Assembly (NCBI RefSeq): GCF_029714945.1
Contig: NZ_CP121634.1
Coordinates: 8,639,001 to 8,703,000 of the forward strand
Direction of reading: 5' to 3'
DNA: 64,000 nucleotides
From: Bradyrhizobium sp. CIAT3101
Lineage (GTDB): Bacteria; Pseudomonadota; Alphaproteobacteria; Rhizobiales; Xanthobacteraceae
Positions 45,795 through 55,372 of the stretch are shown here, piece by piece. Numbering within the stretch: the stretch's first letter is position 1; each line of letters opens with the position of its first letter. Under the pieces are notes generated by a model. It had not been told where the DNA came from. It worked only from the letters and a program-made list of their open reading frames with translations, and made no database searches. Position numbers and translations under genes: made by a program.

Positions 45795-45897
45795 GTAAGC
45801 CCACGCGCCGGGTTCGCTACCTGCATTCGGTGAACTTAGTGCAATAGGACGGCTATAGCCAGTGGTTTGATGACCCACCAAATGGCTGCTTTCGCGC
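45795..45897. promoter_or_regulatory. divergent control region, copy 2, with palindrome
   Basis: This region between the second qseM-like and qseC-like genes contains a perfect ten-base palindrome GGCTATAGCC (45851-45860), a likely operator for the XRE protein. It differs from the dyads in copy 1, so the two regulators may bind different sites. Confidence 0.55.
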
Positions 45898-46176
45898 ATG
45901 AAAGCTCGTGCGCTTGTGGCCTGGAATGTGCGCCGGATTCGCGTGGATCTCGGCATTCCGCAGGAGCAATTGGCTTACGATGCGGGCATTGACCGCTCAT
46001 ATATGGGCGGCCTTGAGCGACAAGCAGAGAACCCAACCATCGATCTTCTCGACAGGCTCGCTAAAAGACTCGGTGTTCATCTATCCGAGTTCTTCGTCCA
46101 ACCGCCCAAAGGAGCGAGCCCACCTAAGACGTTGCGCAAAGGTCGTAAGCCGGCGCGCTCACGTTACAGGAAATGA
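45898..46176 (+). CDS. QseC-like XRE regulator, copy 2
   Basis: This 92-residue XRE protein has a helix-turn-helix 'LGIPQEQLAYDAGIDRSYMG', then 'ERQAENPTIDLLDRLAKRLG', and a basic tail ('KTLRKGRKPARSRYRK'). It differs clearly from the copy at 43.4 kb in the recognition helix. It is divergent from the second QseM-like gene and is followed by the hairpin shared with DUF736. It may be the regulator of a separate, perhaps older, element. Confidence 0.8.
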   Translation: MKARALVAWNVRRIRVDLGIPQEQLAYDAGIDRSYMGGLERQAENPTIDLLDRLAKRLGVHLSEFFVQPPKGASPPKTLRKGRKPARSRYRK

Positions 46177-46207
46177 CGCGCTGCTCGGATTGGGCTCGCT
46201 AGATAAA

Positions 46208-46234
46208 GCCCCGCCCGATGAGATCGGGCGGGGC
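46208..46234. terminator. hairpin between XRE and DUF736 genes
   Basis: A perfect twelve-base-pair stem (GCCCCGCCCGAT/ATCGGGCGGGGC) has a three-base loop. On the minus strand it is followed by TTTATC, so it mainly terminates the leftward DUF736 gene; it also faces the end of the rightward XRE gene. The same hairpin is found at 63741-63767. Confidence 0.75.
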
Positions 46235-46467
46235 GTTGGCGTCGCGAGCGCTTACTCGCCGGTCTTGCGGGGGCGGGACCAGAGGAGCGTGTAGCCGTCG
46301 CCGGCTTCGTCGTCGAACAGGTTCGCGTAAATCGGCGCGTTGAACGAGGGGTCATCGAGCTTGAGCGAGAGGTAGTCGCGGCCTTCCTCGGAGCGCTTCG
46401 ACCAGGCTGCCCCGATTTCCGCCCGGCCCACATAGACGCGGTGGCTGGGAGCGTTCTCGTTTGAGCG
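46208..46467. repeat. left copy of a near-identical direct repeat (260+ bases)
   Basis: This stretch, with the terminator and most of the DUF736 coding sequence, is repeated in the same orientation at 63741-64000. One difference was noted by eye (about 46309 versus 63842). The second copy runs off the right edge, so the full repeat length is unknown. Confidence 0.95.
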
Positions 46468-46572
46468 GTTGGCCTCGGCGACGATGCGGACGCCCCTGGC
46501 CTGCAGACTCAGCGTGACGATCTCGCCCTGGAAGTCGTTGCCGACCTTTTTGAAAGTTCCGATGCTAGCCAT
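46252..46572 (-). CDS. DUF736 protein
   Basis: This 106-residue DUF736 protein is a common accessory gene of rhizobial integrative elements, with no established biochemical role. Conserved blocks are 'MASIGTFKKVGNDFQGEIVT', '[20 protein letters not shown]', 'ELGAAW'-like '[10 protein letters not shown]' and '[19 protein letters not shown]'. A ribosome site (AAGGAG) precedes the ATG. It is terminated by the hairpin on its left. A second copy lies at the right edge of the window. Confidence 0.92.
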   Translation of the reverse strand: MASIGTFKKVGNDFQGEIVTLSLQARGVRIVAEANRSNENAPSHRVYVGRAEIGAAWSKRSEEGRDYLSLKLDDPSFNAPIYANLFDDEAGDGYTLLWSRPRKTGE

Positions 46573-47775
46573 GTTACTTCTCCTTGAGTTGTTTCGAGCT
46601 CCGCGACCACCGCGGCCTCGATGGCGATCTGACGGCCGAAGACGATCGGCGACGCACCCACTCTTTCGCGGGCCGGAGCGGAGCGGAGGACGCCGGCGGG
46701 GAGACTTTCTTGCCTCGCGAGGAATGGGCGTAGCCCAGGGGAAGAAAGTCTCAACCGGCGGCGTTGCGGCTCAGACGATCGAGGCGCAGCCGGTCTTCGG
46801 CCAGATCAAGCCAACGAGGCAAAGGTGCGTCCGAGCGCTGAACACAGACTTAAGCGGAAAAAGACCTGGCAGAGGCGGCTTCGCAACACAAGAAGCAGGC
46901 CGGTTTCGAGGTAGAGAAAGAAAGAGGATGCGGGAAACGGCGGCATTGTGGCTGAGGCAAATGCGAGACCGCACCTCTCCCACAGAACACTGACAGGATC
47001 AAACGAGACCGGCACAGCCTGATCCAGCCAACGAAAGGACGCCGCTTTCTCAGGAGCTTTATCGATGAGAGCGTGGACACCTTGGTAAAGGAAACAAGCC
47101 CAGACATTGCGGCAGAGGGTGTTTCTCACGTCGCTCGACCGTCGGAGCCGGTCGAGGCAGACTGCTCGCCCGCACCTTCGGCGATTGCGGCGAGCCGCAC
47201 TTCGTTCTGTGACCCTATGACACTCCGCTCACGTTTGATACCACAGATACAAATCAAAAAGCGCGATTTCGGCGTCCGAGGAATGGCGCCAGTCTTCATT
47301 AGCTCGATGACATCGCGGGCGCTGGATTCTTTCAATGGCAGCCGTCGGACTGGCCCGGCGGCTGAGCCTACCCATCACCGCCCCCAGCGTTCAATAATGC
47401 TGTGGTGTGGTTGGACGCCAGCACACCGTGACACCGCTTCTGAAACGGCGAATCCAGCGTGCTCACCAGAGCAGGCAGTGTTTCGATCGGTCGCCAATGC
47501 TGTACCATTAGTTAGCAGTTCACTCCGTAAGCTTGGATGCGAATCGTCACCAGAGGACCAAGGTACGGTAATGACAAGCGTCATTGACCCTTTGCACATT
47601 TCGCGCTTCCTTCGAGCGTTGATGATGTCGCTGTCCAGAAAGGCATCCAGCTTTCGATGGGATTCAATTTACATGAGTATGTCTCGATTACACGGACTCT
47701 TGCAGCAAAGAAGCCGACATCTCAACCCGGCGCGTGCCGCTGTGCGTGACTGGAGCGGCCTGGCTCTTTCGTATT
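46573..47775. other. no intact gene; remnant DNA upstream of DUF736
   Basis: Long but unconvincing frames occur on both strands. The part next to DUF736 is the probable promoter of that gene. Nothing here could be identified with confidence; the right end leads into an aminotransferase fragment. Confidence 0.4.
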
Positions 47776-48015
47776 CATCCGATGGAACTCATCCCCAGCG
47801 ACTATCGTGAGGCCTATCCTGGACTGAGCGCAGCAGCTTTAAAGAAGCAGCTCTCGCGTTTCTTTGCGGAAAACGCGATCATCCTGCCGCATAGCGCTGC
47901 CGCTTCGATCTCGACACCAATGACCCGCTCCGACATCCAATTCTTCATCGATGTGTTCGCAGGGTTTCTCGACAGCCATCAAGAGATGCTGGACACCATA
48001 GAGGCGAGCAGGTGA
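47776..48015 (+). pseudogene. C-terminal fragment of a class III aminotransferase (possible)
   Basis: The frame opening 'MELIPSDYREAYPG' ends with 'FFAENAIILPHSAAASISTP' and 'MTRSDIQFFIDVFAGFLDS', which resembles the last helix-strand unit of glutamate-1-semialdehyde-type aminotransferases. About 80 residues are present and the rest is missing. It is unrelated to the intact aminotransferase at 24 kb as far as I can see. Confidence 0.4.
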
Positions 48016-48406
48016 CTGGGCAACCGTTGCGCAAACGTTGCTGCCGTTGCAGCGCTTTTCAGCTAGGCAAGTTCGCAATCATAGATTCGCAGTAGATTCG
48101 CGTCGCTGTGCCAAGGATGGGGCAAACAGCGACGGAGTCTCCGATAGCGGTCCAGCAACTTGCTCCCCTGATATTGAGCGATGATGAGCATCCCGAACTA
48201 AGGTCGCTGACGATGCGGCGGAAAGGCGCAGGCGCTGGCTCTGAGAACCCGGACTGTGCTGACCTGTGCGGAGGATGGTCAGAACACGGAAGTGGCGCTT
48301 GCGAAGAGAACGCGTGTCTGCAAGGCGGAAAAACACACGCCATCTTTCATGGAAGTGGAAGCCCCGCAATTCTGATTTCCTTAGTGCATCCGCGGCAACG
48401 CCGTTC
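48016..48406. other. no gene recognised upstream of the tts box
   Basis: Frames on both strands are short or of poor quality. The effector promoter begins at the right end with the tts box at 48407. Confidence 0.4.
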
Positions 48407-48430
48407 GTCAGCTAATCGTCAGCCAGGCGG
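48407..48430 (+). promoter_or_regulatory. tts box upstream of candidate effector gene
   Basis: GTCAGCTAATCGTCAGCCAG matches the tts-box pattern GTCAGCTT-N-TCG-NN-AGC. It lies 46-69 bases upstream of the ATG at 48476. It predicts TtsI-dependent, flavonoid-induced expression of the gene. Confidence 0.78.
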
Positions 48431-48475
48431 TCTATCTAAATTCGCTTCGCATTCTCCCTGGATCGGAGGTGGAAT

Positions 48476-50752
48476 ATGACGGGCATTGGCCGACCTGGTA
48501 AAGCGCACGTTGAGGCTACTGGAGCTGACAGCACGTGGAGATCGAGCAGTTCGCGCTCGGAATCAAGTCTCGCCCATGCTGAGGGCAGCCAATTGTTCAA
48601 TTCCGTCGTGGAGCGGATGCGCTCTGGGGCTCAAGATGGAGCGGGGCCGGTCGCAAGCCAGCTGCAAACTTCCGATGTGGCGGGCCCCATTCCTTGGACC
48701 GGCGACGAGATCAAGGCAGCGAAGCGCCAAATGGACAGCCTGCTGGCAGAACTTGATACTTGCCGCAATGCGGCCGTGCAGCCGGCGCCGAACGCGTTGG
48801 TGGCACAAGAGCTGATTGACCAGCTCATCAAGGCAGGCTCAAACGTTCTGGAGTACTACGCGAGGCTACCCCAGCATGAGGCGCCTAGCATCCTCTCCGA
48901 CGATCAGGCTCGCCGTCTCCGAGACGAGGTGCTCCATGCGGGGAACCAATGCAACCTACTAGCAACCCCGACCATCTACGCCCTGGAGCAGAGCAGGAAG
49001 AGTGCGGCCACTGTGCTCGATCGGATGGTCCAATCGAGCGCTCCCTTCGACCAGCTGAGTCGAGCGATCTCCAGCGTAGCAAACCGTTATACGGCCTGTA
49101 TGGAGTGGTGGGGAAAGAAGGCATTGCGCTTGGAAAGAATGCAGTCCGTCTGCACCGCCACTTACAATTTACCAAGTACCACGGCTGAGATGCGGCAAGC
49201 CGAAGAGGCCGACCTGCGGCTGCACACCGGCTGGGCACTGAATATGAAGTGCCTGCATTTGCAATCGCAGATCGCGCTCTTGCGAATCATGATTGAGCCG
49301 CAGATGAGCACATTCGAGCCAGCCACGAGGGAAGCCCTCATGGATGAGAACGGGCGGGTGCGTCTGCTAGGAACGTTCATCGATGACGTTTTCCCGGCAT
49401 TCAACTCTACGAGCGATGCTGTTCTAAACAGCAACGGACGTGCACTCGACGCAGCGCACTGCGCCGTTTTGAAAGGAGTTATGGAGCGCCTTTCGGAACT
49501 TGGGCTGGCGTGGCACAACATCGTTGCAAACCTAAGCGATACTGGGACAGCCAACCTCCCATTGGAACTGTCAGGCCAGATAGTGGAAGGTGCGTGGGTT
49601 ACTGCGCAGGAGGTCATGCGCTTCCTGTCACTGCAGCCGAAAGCGTCAGCGGTCATTGTGCCGCCGACCGACCCTCGGGCTGCGATGCCCGCCAGCACTA
49701 TCGGCGAGGCTGTAGCCGCCGAAGGCGCTAGACCGCGGAGAAAGGGGAAAGGCAAGAGCACGCGGTCCGCTGGCGCTGGGAGCTCGGCGCCTGGGCAGAC
49801 CCAGGCGCATGTCGCTATGGACGCCAACGCCGCGGCGCCAGCAGCCAAAGTTGTCGTGCTCTCGGAATTCGGTACGAAGAGGCTCGTGACCGCGGAGGAG
49901 GCGCATGCGAGGGCGTCATCGTCGGAGACGGCGCACTTGGCGATCTGGCAGGCCCCGCCGTCGATGGAAGCACTGACGGGGCTCCTCAAGCGGTTGGACG
50001 AACTTTTGCAATTCGATCTGCCTGGTCAGCAAAGGGCCGCCTCGCAAGCCCGCCACATGAAGCCCGAGGACGCCGAACACGTCGTGGATACTGCGATCGG
50101 GCGCCTGAAGACCCAGGTAGCCGAGATGCAGGCCTGTGTAGCTGCGTTGGAGGAGCCTCGTCGACGTGTCCTACTCACGCCTGCACAAGTGCGCGAAGTG
50201 CACGACAAAATCGTCCGGCTCAAGATGCTGCGGTCCGAGGCGCAGGGGCTGGGGACGGCTTTGAACGAGCGAAGGGGCACGATGGCGGTCGATTGCATGA
50301 AGACGTATGCCTATCCGTCGCAGAACTACCTTGAACAGTTGCGCGCGGCCGAGGAGTTGACGCCTGCCGGTTTACCGCGCGCGTTAAAGGGTGAGCCAGG
50401 GGTGCTGTTCGAGGTCAAGCTGCAACCCAAGGCGCTGCGCAATGGTGCAATGCCGAGCCCGATGTGGGTGCACATCCATACGAAGCGGCCGGTACATGTG
50501 TGGCAGTTGACGACGCTGGATGACGCCGAATTCGCCGCTTGCCACGTCAAGTCAAATGCACAACGCGGCTACAATCGACAGTGGCAGAACGCCCGGGCTG
50601 CGACAGGTCGCGAAGACGTCGTGGTTCACCGCGGCAAGCTCACGCCTGCATTCTGCAAGTCCTTGTTGAGCACAGTGCATAGCGACGTCCTACACTATCG
50701 GCTTGCCGAGGCGGACCAACTGTCGACGCAGGCCGCTCGACTTGAGCTCTAG
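48476..50752 (+). CDS. candidate type III effector of unknown family
   Basis: This 758-residue protein is not recognised. The N-terminal 80 residues are rich in serine and polar residues, as in secreted effectors. The rest is mostly helical, with a basic, low-complexity hinge ('PRRKGKGKSTRSAGAGSS') near residues 420-440. A C-terminal domain contains 'MWVHIHTKRPVHVWQLTTLD', then 'CHVKSNAQRGYNRQW'. There is no membrane segment. GGAGG lies six bases before the ATG and a tts box about 50 bases upstream, which is the main evidence that it is secreted. Similarity to the large helical XopP/HLK effectors of plant pathogens is only a guess. Confidence 0.75.
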   Translation: MTGIGRPGKAHVEATGADSTWRSSSSRSESSLAHAEGSQLFNSVVERMRSGAQDGAGPVASQLQTSDVAGPIPWTGDEIKAAKRQMDSLLAELDTCRNAAVQPAPNALVAQELIDQLIKAGSNVLEYYARLPQHEAPSILSDDQARRLRDEVLHAGNQCNLLATPTIYALEQSRKSAATVLDRMVQSSAPFDQLSRAISSVANRYTACMEWWGKKALRLERMQSVCTATYNLPSTTAEMRQAEEADLRLHTGWALNMKCLHLQSQIALLRIMIEPQMSTFEPATREALMDENGRVRLLGTFIDDVFPAFNSTSDAVLNSNGRALDAAHCAVLKGVMERLSELGLAWHNIVANLSDTGTANLPLELSGQIVEGAWVTAQEVMRFLSLQPKASAVIVPPTDPRAAMPASTIGEAVAAEGARPRRKGKGKSTRSAGAGSSAPGQTQAHVAMDANAAAPAAKVVVLSEFGTKRLVTAEEAHARASSSETAHLAIWQAPPSMEALTGLLKRLDELLQFDLPGQQRAASQARHMKPEDAEHVVDTAIGRLKTQVAEMQACVAALEEPRRRVLLTPAQVREVHDKIVRLKMLRSEAQGLGTALNERRGTMAVDCMKTYAYPSQNYLEQLRAAEELTPAGLPRALKGEPGVLFEVKLQPKALRNGAMPSPMWVHIHTKRPVHVWQLTTLDDAEFAACHVKSNAQRGYNRQWQNARAATGREDVVVHRGKLTPAFCKSLLSTVHSDVLHYRLAEADQLSTQAARLEL

Positions 50753-51113
50753 GGGCACGCGATCGAGTATTGAAATGTGGTGACACCATTAGTCAGGCCG
50801 ACGAAATCGGGAGCCAGCGGGCGTAGTCAGGGTCATACAGCAGTCGGTATCCCGAAAGCTTCAGAGAGGAAGTACTTTCGCGGCTCGTAAATCATGGCCA
50901 GGTCTCGCGGGACAGCTCCAGAACCAGCTTCAACCCGGGTGCCGAAGCCAAGCGGCCAATAACGTTGCCGGAATCGCCAATCACGCGCGCGGCTTCGTTC
51001 GATCTGGCGGGACCCGGTCGGGACGAGGGAAATCGCCGTCGCCTGTGCCTTGCCGATATGACGAGGAGCCTCTCACGGCCCGCGTAGCCCGGGCCGGTGC
51101 TGATCGAGCAGGG
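50753..51113. other. no gene recognised
   Basis: This lies between the convergent effector and reductase genes. No terminator with a clear T-run and no named relic was found. Confidence 0.4.
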
Positions 51114-52160
51114 TTACTCGCGGATCTTATGTAGCCCTCCGGCCTGCACCGAGAGACGTTGGGAAAGACGCTGGTTTGGCGTTCGATCAGGTGTATCGAT
51201 GGTTAGAAAGCCGCTCGCCGCGCGCGACACGCAGGTGCAGATTCTGCTGATCATCGCCCGCTCTTCAATACCGAAAAACACGTCACGATGATCGACCTCA
51301 GCCGACGCCTCCAAGATCGGCAGCACGCAAAGACCGCATTCTCCGCGCCGACAGCCAAAGATCATGTCGACGCCGGCATCTTCAAGCGCCTCCAGCATGG
51401 AGCGATTTACAGGGACGTCAATTTCCAGGCCCAATCGGGGAACCCTGATCTTGAACGGGGCGCCCGCGAGGCGACCGGCATTGCCGAACGTCTCGTAGCG
51501 GAGGTGCGCAGCGGGCCTGCCCGATTGGCTCCAAAGCTGTTTGGCCGCCTCCAACATGCCGAACGGGCCACACACATAGAGCTCACCGCGCGCGTCTAGT
51601 TGGGCTATCTCGCCGCCGATGTCGATCCGCTGTCCCTCTTCACTGACGAAGAGCTGAAGGCGTTCCCCGATGGAAGTGGCAAGCTCGTCCGCGAAGGCGA
51701 GGTCGCGACGGCTCCGTGCGGCATAGAGCAGGCGGAAGTTCGCTCCCGCTTGCTTCAGCGCCAGCGCCATCGTGTAGATCGGTGTGATGCCGATCCCGCC
51801 GGCCAGCAGCAGGTAGTCCGGCCGATCGTAGCTCAATTCGAAGCTATTTTTTGGCTTAAAAATCGTGAGCCGTTCGCCCGCCTTGAGGCGCCACATGCCG
51901 ATAGACCCGCCCCGACTCGACGCGAGCCTCTTGACGGCGATGCGATAGAGTCCGTCCGCACAAGATCCTGCCAATGAATAGCTACGAAGCTGCGGTCGCC
52001 CGTCGGTCGGCACGAGGGCGTCAATGTGACTGCCAGGCCCTACATTGACTAATGGGCTGTCCGGCTCAATCTCAAAGAGACGGACGTCAGGAGTGAGATC
52101 GCGCGTGGCGCGAAGGCATGCGCTAATCGGTTCGGTCGGCTTGGCCATGACTTCACTCAC
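51114..52160 (-). CDS. vanB: VanB-like reductase of a Rieske oxygenase
   Basis: This 348-residue electron-transfer partner has an N-terminal FAD/FMN-binding barrel ('PQLRSYSLAG'), an NAD-binding domain ('LLLAGGIGITPIYTMALALK') and a C-terminal plant-type [2Fe-2S] ferredoxin. Cluster cysteines are in 'FGCRRGECGLCVLP' (C-x4-C-x2-C) and the later 'RICTCVSRA'. It passes electrons from NADH to the oxygenase encoded just upstream, with which it overlaps by four bases. The tail beyond 'LTIDTP' is about 25 residues longer than usual. Confidence 0.88.
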   Translation of the reverse strand: MSEVMAKPTEPISACLRATRDLTPDVRLFEIEPDSPLVNVGPGSHIDALVPTDGRPQLRSYSLAGSCADGLYRIAVKRLASSRGGSIGMWRLKAGERLTIFKPKNSFELSYDRPDYLLLAGGIGITPIYTMALALKQAGANFRLLYAARSRRDLAFADELATSIGERLQLFVSEEGQRIDIGGEIAQLDARGELYVCGPFGMLEAAKQLWSQSGRPAAHLRYETFGNAGRLAGAPFKIRVPRLGLEIDVPVNRSMLEALEDAGVDMIFGCRRGECGLCVLPILEASAEVDHRDVFFGIEERAMISRICTCVSRAASGFLTIDTPDRTPNQRLSQRLSVQAGGLHKIRE

Positions 52161-53230
52161 TCGGCCGCAGCGTCAGCGATCACGGGAGCATGCTCGTTAG
52201 CCATCACCCGGTCGATCAGCCGCCGTGCCCAGAGCGCGCCTGCATCGATGTTGAGATCGTAAAAGGGAGAACGCGGGTTCTTGTCGATAGCAGCCTGCTG
52301 CGCCTCCAAGACTCGATGATCCTGATCGTAGACCCCTGCCCCGCCATTAACGTGGGCAAGCTGGAGCTCGCTCGTCAGCTGCGCGTCATCCTTGCGATAA
52401 TTCCTGACAAAGTTCCAGAAGTAGTGGCAGGTCGTCTCCGTTTCGGGCGAGATCGCCGCTAAGAATGCGCCGCTGACCCCGTGCGAGCGGTCGCCTTGCG
52501 GCGCGCCTGTATTTGTCAGCGCCACGCCGACGTCGCCGACGACGATCGAAGGCGCCTGGAAAGTCACGATCTGCCAGCGATCAACACGGCCCGGGCGTGC
52601 AAGCTGGCGGCCCCAGAAAGGGGGCGGATCGATGTCGATCATCCAGCGTGTCATTGTCGCTGTGTTATCGGTGTGGGTCACATCGAAGGGCGCGGCCGTG
52701 ATGGCCTCGTCGCCGATGCTGCCGGCATGCACATAGGTCTCGTGCGTGAGGTCCATCAGGTTGTCCACAACCAGGCGATAGTCGCATTTCAGCTGATAGA
52801 ACGTGCCGCCGTCGCCGACCCATTCTGTGCCATCGTTCCAATGAAAATCTGGAATTTTGGCGGGGTCCGCCAGCGCTGGATCGCCAGGCCACAGCCAGAC
52901 CAGACGATGCCGCTCAGCCACCGGATAGGTACGCACGCAGGCTGACGGATTGATCGTTTTCTGCGCGGGCATGTAGGAGCAGCGGCCGGCCGAATTGAAC
53001 ACCAGCCCGTGATAGCCACACATGACGTCGTCGCCCTTGAGATGTCCGAGCGATAGCGGCAGCAGCCGGTGCCAACAGGCATCCTCCAAAGCCGCGACAA
53101 GGCCATCAGTGCGGCGGTAAAGCACGACGTCCTTGCCGCAAATTTTGCGGGCGGACAGCTCGGGGGCGATCTCATGTGACCATGCAGCCGCGTACCAGGC
53201 ATTGAGCGGAAAGGTTTTGGGTGCGTTCAT
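52157..53230 (-). CDS. vanA: VanA-like Rieske oxygenase (aromatic O-demethylase type)
   Basis: This 357-residue oxygenase has the Rieske cluster ligands C52-x-H54 and C71-x2-H74 ('CWHRLLPLS' and 'CGYHGL') and the mononuclear iron motif in 'DNLMDLTHETYVHAGSIG'. It resembles vanillate O-demethylase, which turns vanillate to protocatechuate. Other methoxylated plant phenolics are possible substrates. The ATG at 53230 follows GGAG and is preferred to 53242. It is divergent from a LysR gene. Confidence 0.88.
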   Translation of the reverse strand: MNAPKTFPLNAWYAAAWSHEIAPELSARKICGKDVVLYRRTDGLVAALEDACWHRLLPLSLGHLKGDDVMCGYHGLVFNSAGRCSYMPAQKTINPSACVRTYPVAERHRLVWLWPGDPALADPAKIPDFHWNDGTEWVGDGGTFYQLKCDYRLVVDNLMDLTHETYVHAGSIGDEAITAAPFDVTHTDNTATMTRWMIDIDPPPFWGRQLARPGRVDRWQIVTFQAPSIVVGDVGVALTNTGAPQGDRSHGVSGAFLAAISPETETTCHYFWNFVRNYRKDDAQLTSELQLAHVNGGAGVYDQDHRVLEAQQAAIDKNPRSPFYDLNIDAGALWARRLIDRVMANEHAPVIADAAAE

Positions 53231-53332
53231 AGGCTTCTCCATGGTTGAGGCGATGGTCGCGGGCCCGCCGCTTTAACTCCCATTTTCGAGCAGATTACGT
53301 TGGCAATAGTGATCGGACAATCGGACAGAGTT

Positions 53333-53345
53333 GATAACCGTTATC
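53333..53345. promoter_or_regulatory. palindrome between vanA and its LysR regulator
   Basis: A perfect 13-base odd palindrome GATAAC-C-GTTATC lies in the 163-base gap between the divergent genes, about 50 bases before the LysR start. It is a likely binding site for that regulator. Confidence 0.6.
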
Positions 53346-53393
53346 TACTCTTTCGATAGGGTGGTGTGATTTCGCGACGAGGGACTTAAGGCG

Positions 53394-54359
53394 ATGGCAA
53401 AGGATTGGGATCCACTTGCGATTGATTTTGCTGCGATCCGCACTTTGCGCCTGGTCTCGGAACTGGGCTCGTTTTCGAAGGCCGCTGAAGTGCTCGGTAC
53501 GAACCAATCGACGATTAGCTATACGATGGACCGGCTGCGCGCGGCGTTTCACGACAAGCTGTTCGTGCGCCAGCATGGCGGGATCGCACCAACGCCTCGA
53601 TGTGTCGAGATCGTTGAGTGTGCCAGCCGCCTGCTTGAAGGCTTCGAGGGCCTAATGCGGCCGACGGATTTCGATCCCGCAAGCGCGTCCGGGCAAATCA
53701 CGATCGCCTGCAACTATTACGAACGCTCAATCATTCTGCCGCGTACCATCGCAGAAATCAGACGCCGGGCGCCGCGCCTGCTGCTGGAGATCAAGACGGC
53801 GCGCGCGAAAGGGATGGCGTATCTCAAACGCGGCGAAGCCGATCTTCTCATTGGCCCCTACGAGGTGCAGGAGGAAAACTTCTATCATCGCCATCTGCTG
53901 GATGACCATTATGTGTGCGTTATGCACAAGGGCCATCTGTTCGCCGGCCGGAAGTTGCGCGTCGACGACTATGTCAAAACGAACCACGCCGTCGTAACCT
54001 ATGGAGGAACCTGGCGCTCAGGCTACCTCAGAAGGCTCGATGAACGCGGCCTGTCGCTCAACCAGGTGGTCACGGTGCCGAGCATCTCCGATCTAACCCA
54101 CATTCTCCCCGGCACGGATCTGGTCTCGACCGTGCCCAGCCGCATCGGTTCGAACATCGCCAAATCCGTCGTGGCAACGCCGTGTCCTTTCCCCGAACCG
54201 TTTCAAATCGGCATGACCTGGACGTCCCGGACGCATCATTCCGCTGCCCATCAGTGGCTGCGGCAACTTATGGCCCGAATTGCCGGCACTCTGCCGTACA
54301 AAACCGCACCCACCGCGCCTTCCGGGCGCAGCCGGGGCAACGTCAATGCCCGAGTTTGA
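53394..54359 (+). CDS. LysR-family regulator of the vanAB-like operon
   Basis: This 321-residue LysR regulator has an N-terminal winged helix-turn-helix ('LVSELGSFSKAAEVLGTNQS', 'LFVRQHGGIAPTPRC') and a full effector-binding domain ('GQITIACNYYERSIILPRTI'). It lacks the features of NodD at the N-terminus. By position, divergent from vanA, it probably responds to an aromatic compound and controls the Rieske genes and itself. The C-terminus is slightly long and basic ('SGRSRGNVNARV'). Confidence 0.9.
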   Translation: MAKDWDPLAIDFAAIRTLRLVSELGSFSKAAEVLGTNQSTISYTMDRLRAAFHDKLFVRQHGGIAPTPRCVEIVECASRLLEGFEGLMRPTDFDPASASGQITIACNYYERSIILPRTIAEIRRRAPRLLLEIKTARAKGMAYLKRGEADLLIGPYEVQEENFYHRHLLDDHYVCVMHKGHLFAGRKLRVDDYVKTNHAVVTYGGTWRSGYLRRLDERGLSLNQVVTVPSISDLTHILPGTDLVSTVPSRIGSNIAKSVVATPCPFPEPFQIGMTWTSRTHHSAAHQWLRQLMARIAGTLPYKTAPTAPSGRSRGNVNARV

Positions 54360-54594
54360 ATCTCCGGACCGTCGGCATGCATTTTCTCTTCTCCGGCTGG
54401 ATTTCGCACGGACCTTCCCGTTTTCTTTTAGCTCCGCCGGCTTCGACGATCGGCACGACGGAGCCATTTCTGGCGGCCGTCCTATAAAAGGAGGCGGAGG
54501 CATGAAACTCATCGGGTCGATCCTCCGGTGGTTTGCATCGACGCGCGACATCCGCACGCGGCTTTGTCTGCAGGCGTGAACAAAAGCGATCAGA

Positions 54595-55096
54595 TTGGCG
54601 CGAGGGCTCGCCGAGCTGGTCCGTGACGGTCCGTATTGTGAGGTCAAGGTCAAGAGCGAGGAAAATGAGAGTATCCGAGCTATGCTGTCGCGAGATTCGG
54701 CTCGTGACCATTCGTCGATCTATCGAGAACCAAGTCCGAAAGCTCGATCAAATGGCTTGCTGTTTCCAGGCAAGATAGGACTACAGTTTCGCAATCTGTT
54801 ACGCGAGCTTTGGGTGAGGATCATCAGCTTCTCAGTGTGATCGAGCCTATTCTGTGGATCTATGAGCAGATCTGCAAGCAACAACGCAGGTTCGACAACG
54901 AAGTCCGCCAGTTGGCGAAGTCGGATGAGACCACACATCGCTTGACGACCGCCTCTGGTGCCGGCGTGGTGATCATTTTGACGTTCTGCCGTAAGATCGA
55001 TGACGCATGGCGCTTCCGATCGGCATCAAGCGTCGGCGCCGTCTCGTCTAAAATTTCTCCGAGAAAATCGTGCTCGAACAACAACGACATCCGAAT
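54595..55096 (+). pseudogene. IS110-family transposase relic
   Basis: Fragments in several frames correspond to an IS110/IS116-type transposase: 'IENQVRKLDQMACCF', then 'VIEPILWIYEQICKQQRRFD' and 'RLTTASGAGVVIILTF'. The last is the 'PGVG.I.ALTF' block of the C-terminal domain. Frameshifts and the missing N-terminal catalytic part show that it is dead. It lies between the LysR gene and the first NEL effector. Confidence 0.75.
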
Positions 55097-55372
55097 CTAA
55101 GCGCGCTTTAGACTCCCCAACTGAGGACACAGGTGAGGCAGAAGCACTATAGCCAAGCCAATGCGAACGGGGAATAAAATCCCGCGTGACAAAATCAGGG
55201 TGGCGGGAGTGCTCGACGCAAACGCTGAGGACTCAACGCCATCGCGCATCGCCTCTTAGAGTGGGTCCAGAAAAGAAGGGTTTTCCGGAAAGATCGTGCG
55301 CAAACAATCTAAAAGGCGATGGCGAGCCCTCATTCAAGCTTTTTGGCGGTCCCTCACAAAGGAATGGCTGCT

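Noticed and set aside
47073..47810. Rightward frame of 245 codons before the aminotransferase fragment
   Set aside because: Composition and sequence do not look like a protein; no domain or start signal is visible.
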